From positions 1 to 64,000 of the forward strand of contig JADQAV010000021.1 of the NCBI GenBank assembly GCA_019775845.1: DNA of 64,000 bases. Direction: 5' to 3'. Shown here in pieces: positions 33,943-48,700 of this stretch (position 1 is the first letter of the stretch; the number at the start of each line of letters is the position of its first letter). Under the pieces are notes generated by a model that ran no database searches, was not told the origin of the DNA, and saw nothing but the letters and a program-made list of their open reading frames with translations. The translations under genes were made by a program, and so were the position numbers. The stretch comes from Myrmaecium sp. VS I D KN 1. Lineage: Eukaryota; Ascomycota; Dothideomycetes; Valsariales; Valsariaceae.

Positions 33943-35134
33943 GTCAAGCGGAGAGGAACAGTGAAGGATTTGTCCACGATTGCACGAGTTTTCTTAGGAG
34001 TTACGTATGACCGATTACGATGCCTATGAGTTGAGTTCGCCTTTCGCTAGACAGCGAAAGAGCCGCTGAGGTTCAGAGTTCAGTACATGATCGACCACAT
34101 GTGAAGCGAACGGCGCAGGTTGGCTTTGACTTTCGCCATATTATTTACCGGAAGTTTGGAAATGAACGGCTCTAACACAGAAGGAATTGGACAAGAGCAC
34201 GCGTCTCTCTTCCCTTTGAGCAGATCTCCAAACTAGCAATCATCTTCCGGAGCGCCATCGGCCAGAGAGACGAGAAAAAAAAAAAAAGAAAGAGAAAGAG
34301 AGAGTGCCGGAAATCGGTTGGACGAGGGCGCAAAAACAGTAGGAAAGCACTTCGAGAATGGTACAGTACATATACCCTATACAGAGAATGGATATCCCAG
34401 TTTTTCTTCTGCTCGATGCAATGCAATGCAACCGTGTGCCCTGTGTGAAATTGAACCCTGTAGATGCGAACTTCATGAGTGCGCGGTGGAGAAGGATTGA
34501 ATAGCTCCTTCTCACCGTATTTGCCACGAGCTGGGAGCGGGCAGTCGAGGCCGTGGGTGTCGTGAGGAAGCAAGACTGCAACTTGGAACACCGGGGATGA
34601 GGAGGTGGGTAGATGAACACGTGAGTAGATAGATGTAGACAAGACACTGAGTGGGCTGGCGGAACGAAACCATGTTGAGCAAGCAAGAGGATAAACACTA
34701 TAGTCGAAGGACAGAGGAGGACCGCCAAAGAGATGAACGATCTCAGCGCAATGAAGTCCCTCACCATCCCATCCCAATCACAGCGCTCAAGCGGACTCTG
34801 CGGAGAAAAAAACATGCAAAGAAGAAAGCATGAGGAACCAAAAACAACGACCCTCCGATAGGTAAAAGCTTTTGAGGTAACTAGCCTTACTCTCTCTCTC
34901 AGGGTCGAAAAAAAAAAAAAAAAAAAAAAAAAAACAATGTAATGCAATACAATGCAATGGAGCAGACGCCGAAGAAAAAGAGCCCACCCAGAGATCTAAG
35001 TATAACCACACCGGCACGGAGGCACGACTGGGGTCCACATGTGCTCGCCCTAGACACCATGCTCAATCCGCACTGCCTTTCTTTTCGCATCCCATCCTTC
35101 CAATCTACCGCTCCCACCACAAACAGATCCTCCT
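33943..35134. other. Intergenic region between convergent F-box and Prp43 genes
   Basis: These 1192 bases hold no supported gene. Notable items are an A-rich run at about 34274-34288, repeats of gcaat (34415-34432 and 34935-34961), and an uninterrupted run of 27 A at 34908-34934. Apparent long minus-strand frames here owe their length to Phe codons from the poly-A runs and are not believable. Confidence 0.6.
34908..34934 (+). repeat. A27 homopolymer
   Basis: This is a pure run of 27 A, preceded by tctctctctcagggtcg and followed by gcaat-type repeats. It could be a slippage tract or the tail of a retroposed sequence. Confidence 0.85.
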
Positions 35135-37594
<2,460 letters not shown>

Positions 37595-38239
37595 GGGTAG
37601 AGATAGCAGAAAGTTGGGAAGGAAGAATGAACGTGAGGAAGGCGGGAAGGGAGAAGGCGGCAAGTGAGAGGTCGAGATCGAGGTTGAGGTCAACAGGCGC
37701 AAAGTGTGAATGTCGCCGCTGGACGTGCAAATGGGTCCCGTTGACGGACTGCCAACGTCGGGTCCGGTCTTGCCAAAAAGTTTCGGGGCGGAACAACGTC
37801 GATCTCCGCGGCAGGGATTGCCAGACGTGCACGGATCATGGATTGGCGGCGGGGACCTGACGGGAGATCGATAAGTGGACGAGGCCTGAGGCACGAGACC
37901 CTGGCGCGCCTGACGGGCTGAACTTGTTGTGCCTGGAATTGAGAAGCTGGAAAAAGGTGAAAGCTGCTTGACTCTGTCGTGCCTGGTTGCCTGTTTGTGC
38001 CTGCGCCTGTCTTGCTCCCTACCGATCCACTGCTGCTGCTGCTGCTACTGCTACTGCTACTGCTGCTTCTCCCTTCGGTCGTTCCTTTCCACATTGTCTC
38101 AGCTTTTCTGCCACTGCCTGTCCACTCACGACGCGATCTCTCTCTCCCTGTGTTCACCATTCGCTCCCTTGGTTGAGATCCAGCGCCCGACGATCACGAT
38201 CAGGACCACTACCACCACGACAGAAAGATACGCTCCGTT
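37595..38239. promoter_or_regulatory. Shared promoter region of Prp43 and PRMT5
   Basis: This 645-bp gap lies between divergent starts. It contains a ctg/cta trinucleotide tract at 38031-38072 on the PRMT5 side and pyrimidine-rich stretches (38071-38160) typical of fungal core promoters or leaders. Long frames through it (37929-38363 and 37987 onward) are repeat-driven and not believed. Confidence 0.55.
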
Positions 38240-40967
38240 ATGGACTCTCCCACCAGTCAGCAAGGCGATCCCTTGCCCACCTTCTACGTGGGGCAGCACG
38301 AAAGCAAGCGCGCTCTCCCGGTCACGGATCAGGTCTTGCAGCAAGCGCAAGATTGCAATGTAAGTCCCCTAGATCAACCAGTTCAATGATAATCTTCGCT
38401 CACCCAGCTTGGGCGCAGTATGACATGCTCACCACTCCGATCACCACGCCGCATTTCCACTCCGGCGTCTTGACCCTCCTCAGCAACTACAACCAGGCCG
38501 TCTCCGCCACAGGAACCCCGGCCGCCGTTCCGCTGCCGATCATCCCCGCCTTGACCCCGGAGGACACGCCCTTGACTCCCTCGGACACGGTGTCGCAGCT
38601 GATCGCCTTGACGAGCCCATGGATCGACTTAGCTTCGCCGGACCCCGTCATCGCCCAGCTGTCCTGGCAGGTCTTCAACCAGGAGATCGCCTATGCCGCC
38701 TTCTGCGGGTGCGTGAACGTCATCGTGGAGGGACCGAAGCTGCACCACGGTAACCACCATGGCGTCGGCATCGCGCAGTTCGCCCGGGCGGTCCAGGAAG
38801 CTCTCAACATCGGTCCGTACCTCCGCATCCACATCCGGCTGCCGATGACGGACAACCCGTCTGAAGAGAAGGAAGAGGACGTCGGCGACCTGTCTCGCTT
38901 CACGAGCGCGCAGTATACCGGGAAGGATGAGAAGAGGAAGGCGGACCTGTATGGCACGTGGGACGCGTGGAACGTGATCCGGCGTGTGTGTGACTATAAC
39001 ACGAGACTATCGATCGGTAAGTCAAGCCAACCTGTGCCCTTTATTGGATTGCATCCATCATTGCGTCGTTCACGGGAGTCCGACGCTGGATGCTATTCTT
39101 CTGTGCTGCCCTGCTGCCACACCTGGGGAAAAAGACATTCAGGCCCTCTATGCTAACCGTTGCCGGCAGCACTCACCCTCCCACGCCGGCTCCCACCCGT
39201 TGCCATCCAGTCGCGCTGGGTGTCGGAGCCGATCCGGATCCTCGTCCTGCCCGGCTCCTCCTTCCTCACCAACGCCCGCGGCTCGCAGGTCCTCTCCCGT
39301 CCGCACCAAGCCTACATCAGCCGCTGCATGCGCCTCAGCACCTTCCCCTGGATCCTCCTGTGGGACGTCGGTCCGATCCCCGGCCTGAATGACCCCGCCG
39401 AGCTCGCCACCTTTGCCACCGGTCACCTCTCCCCCGCCACCGCCGCCGACGCTCCCCTCGCCTCCCCCACTCCCGCCGAAGCCAAAGCCCTCGCTGCCGC
39501 CGCGAAGAAACACAAGTACACCGACCCGACCCCCCACCTCTCCTACATCCGCTACCTTCAGCGCCACCAGCCCCCGCCGCCCCCCACCCACCGCTACACC
39601 GTCGGCTACCAAGACTACCTGCAATCCCCTCTGCAACCGCTCACCGACAACCTCGAATCCATCACCTACGAGGTCTTCGAGAAGGACCCGATCAAGTACG
39701 CCTGGTACGAGCGCGCGATCCATCTCGCCCTCCAAGACTTCCAGCGCCTCGGCAAGCCCACCTCCGGACCCGATGGCAGCGTCTGCATCGCCGTCGCCGG
39801 CGCCGGCCGCGGCCCCCTCGTCGCCCGCGCCATGAACGCCGCGCGGTCCGCAGGCGTGAAGTGCACGTTCTGGGCGGTGGAGAAGAACCCGCAAGCGTAC
39901 GTGCTCCTGCAACGCCACAACCTCGGGCAATGGAAGGGCCAGGTGAGCGTGGTGAAGAGCGACATGCGGGCCTGGCGCGGGCCCGTCCTCCCGGACGGCC
40001 GGGTCGGCCACGTCGACATCCTCGTCAGCGAGCTCCTCGGCTCCTTCGCCGACAACGAGCTCTCGCCCGAGTGCCTGGACGGCGTCCAGCACGTCCTCGC
40101 CCCCGGCACGGGGATCTCCATCCCCCAGAGCTACACCGCGCACGTCTCGCCCCTCGCGGCCCCCAAGCTGCACCAGGACTTGCGCGCGCGCGAGAAGAGC
40201 GACGAACACGCCTGGGACATCCCCTACGTCGTCCTCCTGCACGCCGTCGACTACCTCTCCACCACCACCACCACCAGCCCTACCCCCAGCATCAGCAAGC
40301 CGTCCGCCGCCGCCGCCACCGACCCGGAACAACACCCGGCCCCACCCCTCGTCCACGAGACCTGGCAATTCCACCACCCGCTCCCGGGCCCCGTGCTCGC
40401 CGCCGCAGCCTCGCGACGGGGCGGCGCGGCCGCGGGCGGCAGCGGCGGCGTCGCCGGCGGCGAAGGCGGCAACGAGCACAACGCGCGCTTTTACCGGGGC
40501 GTCTTCCCCGTGCGGCACCGGGGCCTGTGCCACGGGTTGGGCGGGTGGTTCGAGAGCGTGCTGTATCGGCAGGAGCAGCAGCCGGGTACAGCTACAAGTG
40601 GGACGGAGCCGGAGGCCGTCGAACTCTCGACCAACCCGCTCACCATGGATGCTAAGAGTCGGGATATGATCAGTTGGTTTCCGATTTTTTTCCCGTTGAA
40701 GGTACGTCCGTTTTCTCCCCCATCCCGCCTACCCAGCATGGGTGCTATGTGATCTCGTTCGCTGACTTGGCTCATTCCCTGCAGAACCCAGTCTACGTGC
40801 CCGACGGCGGCGAGTTGGAGGTGCAGATGTGGCGGCTGACGGACGATCGGAAGGTGTGGTACGAGTGGATGGTCGAGGCGTTCGCGGTGCTCCACCCCGG
40901 TGGGCACCGGGTCCGGCTGGGTGGGAGCGAGTTGCAGAGTAGTCGGGAAGCGGGGTGTTTGATGTAG
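38240..40967 (+). CDS. SKB1: Type II protein arginine methyltransferase (PRMT5/Skb1/Hsl7)
   Basis: This enzyme symmetrically dimethylates arginines (for example in Sm proteins and histones); yeast Hsl7 and fission-yeast Skb1 also act in morphogenesis and mitotic entry. Four exons are inferred: 38240-38359, 38419-39016, 39170-40701 and 40785-40967, in phase, giving 810 residues. The N-terminal TIM-barrel part contains LTTPITTPHFHSGV, VNVIVEGPK and WNVIRRVCDYNTRLSIAL. SAM-binding motif I is VAGAGRGPL (about 443-451), and the double-E loop is SELLGSFADNELSPECLDG (about 525-543). The C-terminal beta-barrel has the FYRGVFPV...LCHGLGGWFES block. Two low-complexity insertions (about 325-365 and 605-680, Ala/Thr/Pro/Gly-rich) lengthen it beyond the 640 residues of human and fission-yeast proteins. 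Confidence 0.93.
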
Positions 40968-41881
40968 GGGAAAAGAGGGTTTGGGCTTGCGTGGGGTGAT
41001 GCGTGGTCCGGTTGGGTCTCGAGGGTTTTTGGGGGGGGGGAGGGGGGGTGGCAAAAGTGATATAAATCTGGAGTTGAGCGGGCGGTTGGATGTACCGGTT
41101 TTATGATACGCAAAAATGGAAAAGGAACGGTGAAATGGAATCAAAAAGGAAGCACACGAGATGCAAGGTAGGTGAAAACCCAGAACTTTCTCTTGTATTC
41201 CAGCATCCGCACAATCCCCTTGCTTTCGTTCTAAAAGTACAAAGTCCCACGTTTCGTCTTGCTCGCGCTTCTGCCTTGGTTCTAAAAGTACAAAACCCAC
41301 ATCTCGTGCTGTTCCCCATTTGCGTCATAAAAGGACGCGCGATGATTGCCTATGCGCGTGCTTCGGACAGGGACTTTCGGGGGGAAGGGGTGGGGTGGAA
41401 GAAGGAGAGAAAAGACAAAAAAAACCTGGAGGGTTGAAGGGAAAGAAAAGAAAGTAGGAAAGAAGGGAAAAAAGACGCCGCCGCCAGTCTTCTGGCAGCA
41501 TTCCATGCGATCCCACACAGCCGGCATCCTGCAAGCTTGCTTGCCCGCTTTATGAAGCGCTCCTTCTTGTGCTTCCTTCCGCAGTACTTAATAGAAAAAA
41601 AGAGAAAGGAAAGAAATCCTGCACCGCACCAAAACAACAAATACAACATCTGATCGACGAAGGAAAGGGGAGAAAAAAAAGAAAGAAGAAAGGGAAATCA
41701 AAGAAGAGGAAAGGCAGGGGAATGACCCTCGGGTCTAGAGGAAGTCAAAAAACAAAAACACCGAAACCGTGAGACTGACCTTGTCTTCCCCCGTTTCCAA
41801 ACAACCGTCATCCGTCTTTCTCTCACCTCCCTGTCACACACCGGGAGACACAAAGGACCAAGGAAAACCTTTTTCCCACAC
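40968..41881. other. Intergenic region between convergent PRMT5 and BTB-like genes
   Basis: These 914 bases contain a G-run region (41027-41050), an imperfect duplication around cgttctaaaagtacaaa (41227 and 41279), and purine-rich stretches from 41395 to 41720. The apparent frames arise from these biased stretches. No gene is called. Confidence 0.55.
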
Positions 41882-44098
41882 TCACAAATGCATACCAGCA
41901 AGCGCATCCCAGCTCCTCGCCTCCGCCCTAAGCCTCTTGCCCGTACTTCCAGGAGCGGCGCCCGCCACGCTGCCCTCCGTCACCGGAGTCACACCCCTTT
42001 CCACGCTGCTGCTGCTGCGCACGCTCGCACCGTCCCCATGCTGCCGCTGCAGGTGCTGCAGTTGCTGCTGAAGTTGCTGCTGCTGGAACAGGAAAGCCCG
42101 CGGCGCCTGCGGCTGCTGCTGTTGCTGCTGCTGCTGCGGTCCCTGCGGCGGTCCCTGCTGCTGCTGCTGCTGCTGCAGACCTGGCCTGCGGGCCATGTGG
42201 CGCTCCCATTCACGACGCGCTTCGCAGTCGCGCTTCGCTGCGTACGGGGAGATCTGCGGCTGCGGCTGCGGCTGTTGCTGCTGCTGCTGCTGAGCTTGAG
42301 GCGCGCGGGGGGCCCCGAAAGGGGCGTAGGGAGGGTTGGTCAAGGTGCTCAGGAACGGGTTGGGGGTTGGGGTGTGAGTAGCCATGTTGGCGCTCGTGTT
42401 GGTATCGGGGCCAAAGGGTTGGACTTGTGGGACTGGGTGAGGGGCGATGCCGGCGGCGGTGCTGGTATCGGCACCAGAAAGGTTGTGGTTGTTATTATTG
42501 CTGCCTTGGAAGGGAAAAGCGGTGGTGTTTGGGTCCGGAATTGGGAAGGTGTTGTGGGTGTGCTGCGGGCCACCGTTATGGGTGTAGGGTTGAGGGGTGC
42601 CAGCGGAGGAGTTGCTGAGGCTGCTATGTCCGTTGGTGCTGGCCGTGCTCATATTGCTCGTCCCGGGGCCTGCGCTGACCGTGTGGTTGGAAAGGTTGTT
42701 GCCGAGAGGTGGGAAGTGGTATGGGTTGGCGAGGTTGGTGTCAAACGGGCTTGGGGTCGTTACATAAGGGTTGTTGGCGCTGGGGCGCGTATAAGTGAAT
42801 CCCGAAGCAGTGGCCGTGGGGATCGGGTCCGCGGAGGGTGGGGCGGACGGAAAGGCTGCGGTCTTAGACGTGACAGGGAACCGTGGAAACGAGAAAGCCG
42901 GATCGTCACCTGGTAAGGTTGTATGTGAGCCACATGAACGTGAAGCTTAGAAGAGCGCGAATTTACCTTTGCCCTTCTGCAGATGGGCGTAGCCAGGTAA
43001 GTTCCACCGCGGCAGCTTGGGTGGCGGGCGCTTCCAGATGCTTTCCAAGTCTGCAAATGTCAGAATCAACCCAACTTGGATGCAAATTGGGTACCGATCT
43101 ATCTTACCTACTGGTTTCTTCGGGGCGCCGCCGTTCATCTGACGCTCCTTGTCCCTCTTCTGCTTGTACTCATTTTCCAGCGCGGTCAGTCGGGCTTCAA
43201 GCGTATCCTGGTCCAGTAAGTCTGGCCTGATGAGAGCCCTCCAGTGATTGCGCTGCTTGCAATCAAAATCATCCGAGTCGACCAGCGAGAGCAGCTCCTC
43301 CTTCAGATACTTCATGTCTTTTGGAGACACGTCATTAGCATCTCTATACGGATGGTTCTCATAACTGTCTGCCGCCAGTTTTGCATCGTTGCTGTTGAGG
43401 TTCAGCTTCCCGGCAAGGTTCACGAACTCCTCAGTAGGTGTATCGATTCCTTGAGCGCTCTGCATCCTTCTTAGGGTTCTGTTTGTCGCGGCAATGACTG
43501 CCTCCTCGCTTTCATCCACTAGGTAGTCCACCCAGTTGTGCCCGGTCCACTTCTCGAAAGCCCTCAGGTTCCACAGTTTACGACCTTCACCGGCCCACGA
43601 TTTCGCCAGGTCCTCTGCTAGCTCCATTGGCAAGAGACTCTTGCTGGTCCAAAGCGCATACTGTTCTTCTGAGACGCTTTCTTTGCACCAGTTGCTTAAG
43701 AAGTTGCGGAGTTTGGCACCCTTCGCACCTCCCGCCTCCTCCCATACAAAATCCAGTGTTGCCAATGAAGGACGACCGCCGTCTAAGTATCGTAGAACGG
43801 TCAGTTGCAACATTTCATTCTGCAACTTCGGCAGTGCAAGATCCGCCGCCAATACCCAGACACGAATTGCTGGATTCGGCGCCTCGCCGAACGAGACGTG
43901 CTCGCCAACCGGCTGGCCGCCAAGGTGCTTCACGACGTGAGTGAATATGGACACAGAGACATTAGGTAGCTCGATTGTACCGTTGCGGATGAGTGACGCA
44001 AGCACGGGGCTCTTGCAAACATCCTCGAAATCCACACTGAAAGTCTTAAGGCGCGCCGGGGGAGAACCGACATTGATCTTGATCATGGTTGCAGACAT
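41882..44098 (-). CDS. BTB/POZ-like protein with polyglutamine C-terminus
   Basis: Three exons are inferred on the minus strand: 44098-43108, 43050-42967 and 42909-41882, in phase, 700 residues. Residues about 15-110 look like a fungal BTB/POZ domain (DVCKSPVLASLIRNGTIELPNVSVSIFTHVVKHL...VWVLAADLALPKLQNEML), a protein-protein interaction fold often used as a cullin-3 adaptor. An alpha-helical middle (about 110-330) ends in a coiled-coil-like segment (ALENEYKQKRDKERQM). The short middle exon codes WKRPPPKLPRWNLPGY. The tail (about 360-700) is Asn/Pro/Thr/Ser-rich with several Gln runs of 4-8 residues, encoded by ctg/cag tracts. Function is unknown. Repeat-length variation between strains is likely. 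The BTB call is by pattern and moderately sure. Confidence 0.75.
42002..42297 (-). repeat. Gln-coding ctg/cag trinucleotide tracts
   Basis: Several separate ctg runs (minus-strand cag) lie at about 42007-42020, 42061-42085, 42110-42136, 42150-42176 and 42260-42294. They encode Gln runs of the BTB-like protein and are mixed with Pro and Ala codons. Confidence 0.85.
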
Positions 44099-45709
44099 CG
44101 TGACAGCGTTTGGATGCGACGCTTCGAAGGAGAGGAAGGTATGTAGGTATTAAGAGCGGGATAGAAATAGTGCTCTGCTGCAACAGGTGTTTGATAATAT
44201 AAACCTGCCAATACGCACGAGTGATGCTGAACGGGGTACGGTAGAGACTTGTTTGTGAAGGTGATAATGACAACGACGTCCGTGTTGTTCAAGACTGTGA
44301 ATTTATGTGGTGACGCGGGCTTGTGCCGCGTCGCTTTCGCTAACCAACCTGCAGGCGACCCTGCAAGCTATACGGGTTTGACGAAATCACCAACCTCACG
44401 TGCTGCTATTGACAATAGAGGAGACGACAAGGAAAGTTGCATATTTCGCGGAAGACAATAAGACAAGTGTGAGGAAGATATAGAAACCAAAGGACAGCTG
44501 ACATTTTCACACCAAGCGACTATCTGAAAATATTGTGACGTAACGATTGGGAAGAACAACTGCGAAGAACAATTGTAGACTGAATGGGCTCTAGAGAGAC
44601 TGGATTCTTCACCAACCTGAGGATATCGAAATTGTGGAAGGAGCAATGGACCGATAGCTTTATGTTGATCGAGACAAGGCAGACGACAGCAGAGCCTACC
44701 ATACCTTTCGAAGAAGCGACGTTCCTCGGTCGACTGCTGATAGAACTGCGAGCTCCAAGTTGTTGACTCCGTGGGCTTCCACACTTCGGGTGACGGGGCC
44801 ATTGCCTTTCCGCGTAGGCTACATAATGCGAAGGAATGCCACAATTTCGAACCTGTAGTTTCCAAACGTCAATACAATTGCTCACTACATGCCTCCAGGC
44901 GACATCACCTTCATAAGTCATCATGTTACTGGCTGGAATCGAGAGGGTTACTTTCCCTTAGAGTTTTTCCCGGGTACATGGCCCAATAACCTATCAAGTC
45001 AGATTAGGGCATCAGTACTAAGATATCCCTATCTGGATGCACCTCAAGTCGCCCAATGCAGTGGTGGGCTTGACACATGAGGTCATCCATTTCTCTGACG
45101 TCCAGCGAGCTGCTGCAGCGCGACGACGATCTCCTGGAAGCAGTGGCCGTCATACTCAGCGAGGCATAAGCTTAGTTGGATTCCCATGCACTAGGGCGGG
45201 TGATTTCTCGTTAACTCTAGCATCCGCTGGTCTGTATATGCGCGAGTGAGTCCAAACAGAGCCAGTTGAGGCCGCCTGTTCGCTGCTCCGACATGTCATG
45301 GTACGACTGCTGTCAGTGCGACAGCTGGACGCACGGACAGAGGGCTTCAAGCATTGTAGAGCGCATTGAGGGCTCCTTCCATGTTTTGGTAACAGCAAGT
45401 ACCTCCGGTCGAAGTCCAAGGACCCGGCTTGTATAATGGTGAAGTGAGCCACTGTGAAAACCCCGATTATGGCGAAAGTAACTTATCGTCGGCGCCCATC
45501 GTTTTTATTTCAAACCACGAAGCGAATCTGTATAAGTTACCGAAGCGTTTGAAGGGTTACACTGAGTCAAACGGACGACGTCGCGCCAGACGTTCTAACC
45601 CACCTATCTTACTGCCAATGTCTGGGTATGGTAGGGGAGAGAATCGTGAAGCCGAAAAACATATGTCATTGGATTACCCATGGGCAGAGTCTCTTCTCCA
45701 AAAGGGTGT
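44099..45709. other. Intergenic region
   Basis: These 1611 bases lie between the start of the BTB-like gene and the end of Mtc5. Frames of 60-165 codons occur on both strands, but none has recognisable protein features or consistent splice structure. The left 300 bp should hold the BTB-like gene promoter. No repeat is evident. Confidence 0.5.
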
Positions 45710-48700
45710 TCAGAAGTACTCTGTTCCCATCTCTATCCACCAAGCGGCATCCGGGTCCTTGGGCCCATCCGCCCTTTCCTTCATACTTCTCTTATCCTGT
45801 GTTGCCAGAAAGTCGGGGCAAACATAACCGCTCCAACAGTTGGCATGAACAGCGTCATTGCAGAAACTGCATAGGTAGTACGTGCCCCATATTGAGCGCC
45901 AGCAGACAGCGCACGTGCGAGGGTCTGGTTTGCCGTGCGTCTCTGCGGAGCGGGAAATGTCGCGGGTAGAAGCAACGCTGCGTCGTGTTGCCTCAGAACC
46001 CAAGGTGTTTGAGTGGTATGGATTGAGTGACGTTCGTGAGCCGTCAGATACTGCTGCATCCACCGGGTACAACCCAACCGGGGAATTCTTCTGGCTTCCG
46101 GGTACGAACGGCGACGCTTGAGGATTCAGCTGCGACCGCGAAACATGCTGTTCAATCTGCTCGGACAGGGGTGCAAGCGCTATGGGTAAAATTTTGATAT
46201 GGCTCTCCTCCTCCGAAGGTAAATTCTTCAGCGGCTGCGTTTCGACGCTTTCCTCATGCTGAAGCAATGGGTTCCAATAACTTGCAAGGCCGTCGAACTT
46301 CATGACTTGAGCACGCTGGACAGGGAGATTCCAGCGTCCGAGCAGTTCGGCATACCGGTGACGATACCCACGATACAGCCAGTCCTTGGACGGGTCGAGC
46401 AATGGCTCGCTGTAACAAGCTTCATCATCGAACTGGTCCTGGTTTTTTAGCGTTATCTTCACCGCGGCAGCTTTTTCGGCCTCTTTCGCAAGCAGAATCT
46501 CAAGGTGACTGTCGTCGCTGGCATCGCTGTCCCCGTCATCCTCATCGCTCCCACCATCTCCGGCCTGCAATTGTTGCCTGCTCTGTCGCAACCTGTCACT
46601 TGACTGGGTCTTTGAGCGAATTAAACCGCTAACTGTCGATGCGCTGCTGTAAAAGGTGTTCGCGCCCCAGGTGATGCTGCTCGTAGGTGCAGACGTAGAC
46701 AATTCTCCATCATTGTCACGCTTCTGGGCTGCCGGGGGAGAACTGGAAGCAGTAGTGGAGAATGGACGAGAAAGTGAGGCTAGAGCATTGGCAAGGTTGG
46801 AAGGCGATTTCCGGATATGATGGTGTTCCGGAGATGTGCTCAAGCTTGGGACTGCGCTATTACGATAGTTAGGGGTTCTTGAATGCGCGGGCGGGGTTGT
46901 ACCGGTGGAGTACGGGGTGAGCGGATCTGAGTGAACATTATCGCTCCCCCAAGGGCCATCGGAAGAGCCCTGAGACCCGTAAGTATCGAGCTTCCGTTCG
47001 GACAGCTTGTCCCATGGGTTGATCTCCTTTGATAGGGTATGCACAATTGGTATGCCTGGAGTTGAAGGCGCCGATGGCGGAGGCTTGAAAAGACTCCATG
47101 CGGCATCTTGCGATGAGAAGTAGTCCAAGGAAAAGGCTGGGGCTTCCATCGACATAGGAAGACCTTGTGACATATAACGGTTCACAATCGCGTTGTCAAC
47201 ACCTTGATTGGCAGCTGGCTCGTGGAAAATACATGTCAGCATTGCAAGCATCTGCACATCAGCCAGTCGCTCGAAATAATCAAACCTGTGAACGTTAGCT
47301 AGTGTAGGAACTGCGTGCAAGCCTCTTACAATGCAGGTATGAGCCACCGTCCAGCAAATGGATGGTGTCCCCATTTGACATGGCCAGTAAGCTTGGGATT
47401 CGATACGGAATCTGCTTCGTCGAAAGCCAAATCCAATCCGCTATCTTTGCGCTTGATTCGCACTAAAGCGCGTCGAGCAAGAACAAGGATCTGCTCTTTA
47501 CGGTAAGATTGCGGCATTACCTCAAGCGGCACTTCGTTGCTTAGAATCAGGCTGCAGAACTGCCATATATCCGCAAGGTCTCGATAACCGAAGGAAAGCG
47601 CAACCTCCGCATTGTGAGTACAAACTTCCGAGCCAGTTCCAAATATCTGGATTCTTTTATCAGCCGATCTAACGTTATAAAATTGGAAGATCAAGTCTAC
47701 CTTGTATCTCTCCGCAAGCTTCCGCTTCGACGGTAAGAGCTCCCCAAAATCATGCAACCTGATGATCGACTTGGGTTTTGGCTCATTCGTCTTGTTGGTT
47801 GCATATCCCGCACTTGATGGTTGAGACGAACGGTGAAGTCGTAATCGGTTTCCCCTCCATGCCACAGGAGGGGCAAATCCACTCGCTATAGCGCCTATTC
47901 CTTCCGAGCTCTCGGATGAGCTAGTGGAAGAGGACGTTGCCCACGACTCATGGTCGGAACTTTCACCTGCCTCTTCAATGGCCGAAGACATTTTCCTTCC
48001 CAGCTCAGGGGACAAGGGATGTAAGCGGCCAAAGGTTTCGAAGATCCTTTGACTCCTGGAGAAGCGTTCGGTATTCCCGAGCGCAGCCAGAGTGAACAGT
48101 GGCTTGCTTTCCGGCTTCGGAGGGAAAAAGCATACGAGCCGGCCATTGTTACCCCAAGACGCACCGCATTCCTTCGGAAGCGGTACATTGGCATTCGCAT
48201 TAGAAGGACCAAGGATATCGGTACCGCTCATCTCCATGTCAGGATTTTGAGGTCCATCGAAATCAGCACCCAAACCGTCTTCTTCGTCACTCGAGCTCTC
48301 TTCCACCTGGCTGTCAAGCCCAGAGCCGACGAGGTCTCCATCAGAAAGATATCCAATACTTTCTTCCAAACCCCGTTCTCCTAGTAGATAGCCAATTATC
48401 GCCTCGAGGCACCCTCTCCTTTTGGATTGATAATACCTTGCAATCTCTTTGATTTCCGCGTTCATCTTCTGCAGTGTTTCCTCCGCAATGGCCGATGTGG
48501 TCTTTTCAATCTTGTACTGCGGCGTAGCGGAACGCGGGTAGGCAGCAGGGAATTTCAGGCTGATGCGGACAAACACTGCCTTGCTGTCAGGTCCCCAGGG
48601 GCCGTACAAAGCTATTGTCGCAGTTCGGTGAGTTGTATCCACTGACTCAAATTGAACTTTTCTGAATTTGGTACCGACATGCTTGATCTCGTCAAAAAGC

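Noticed and set aside
34172-34947. Long hydrophobic minus-strand frames
   Set aside because: Their length and Phe-rich segments come from poly-A/T tracts; no conserved domain is visible.
37987-38418. Upstream extension of the PRMT5 frame without splicing
   Set aside because: It contains a repeat-coded Thr/Ala run and ignores a good donor at 38360; the spliced start at 38240 restores a family-like N-terminus.
39148-40533. 461-codon frame antisense to PRMT5
   Set aside because: This is a GC-rich antisense shadow of a well-supported exon, with Gly/Ala/Val-rich low-complexity translation.
41888-42916. 342-codon plus-strand Leu/Arg-rich frame
   Set aside because: It is antisense to the polyQ exon of the BTB-like gene; Leu runs are the ctg repeats read on the other strand.
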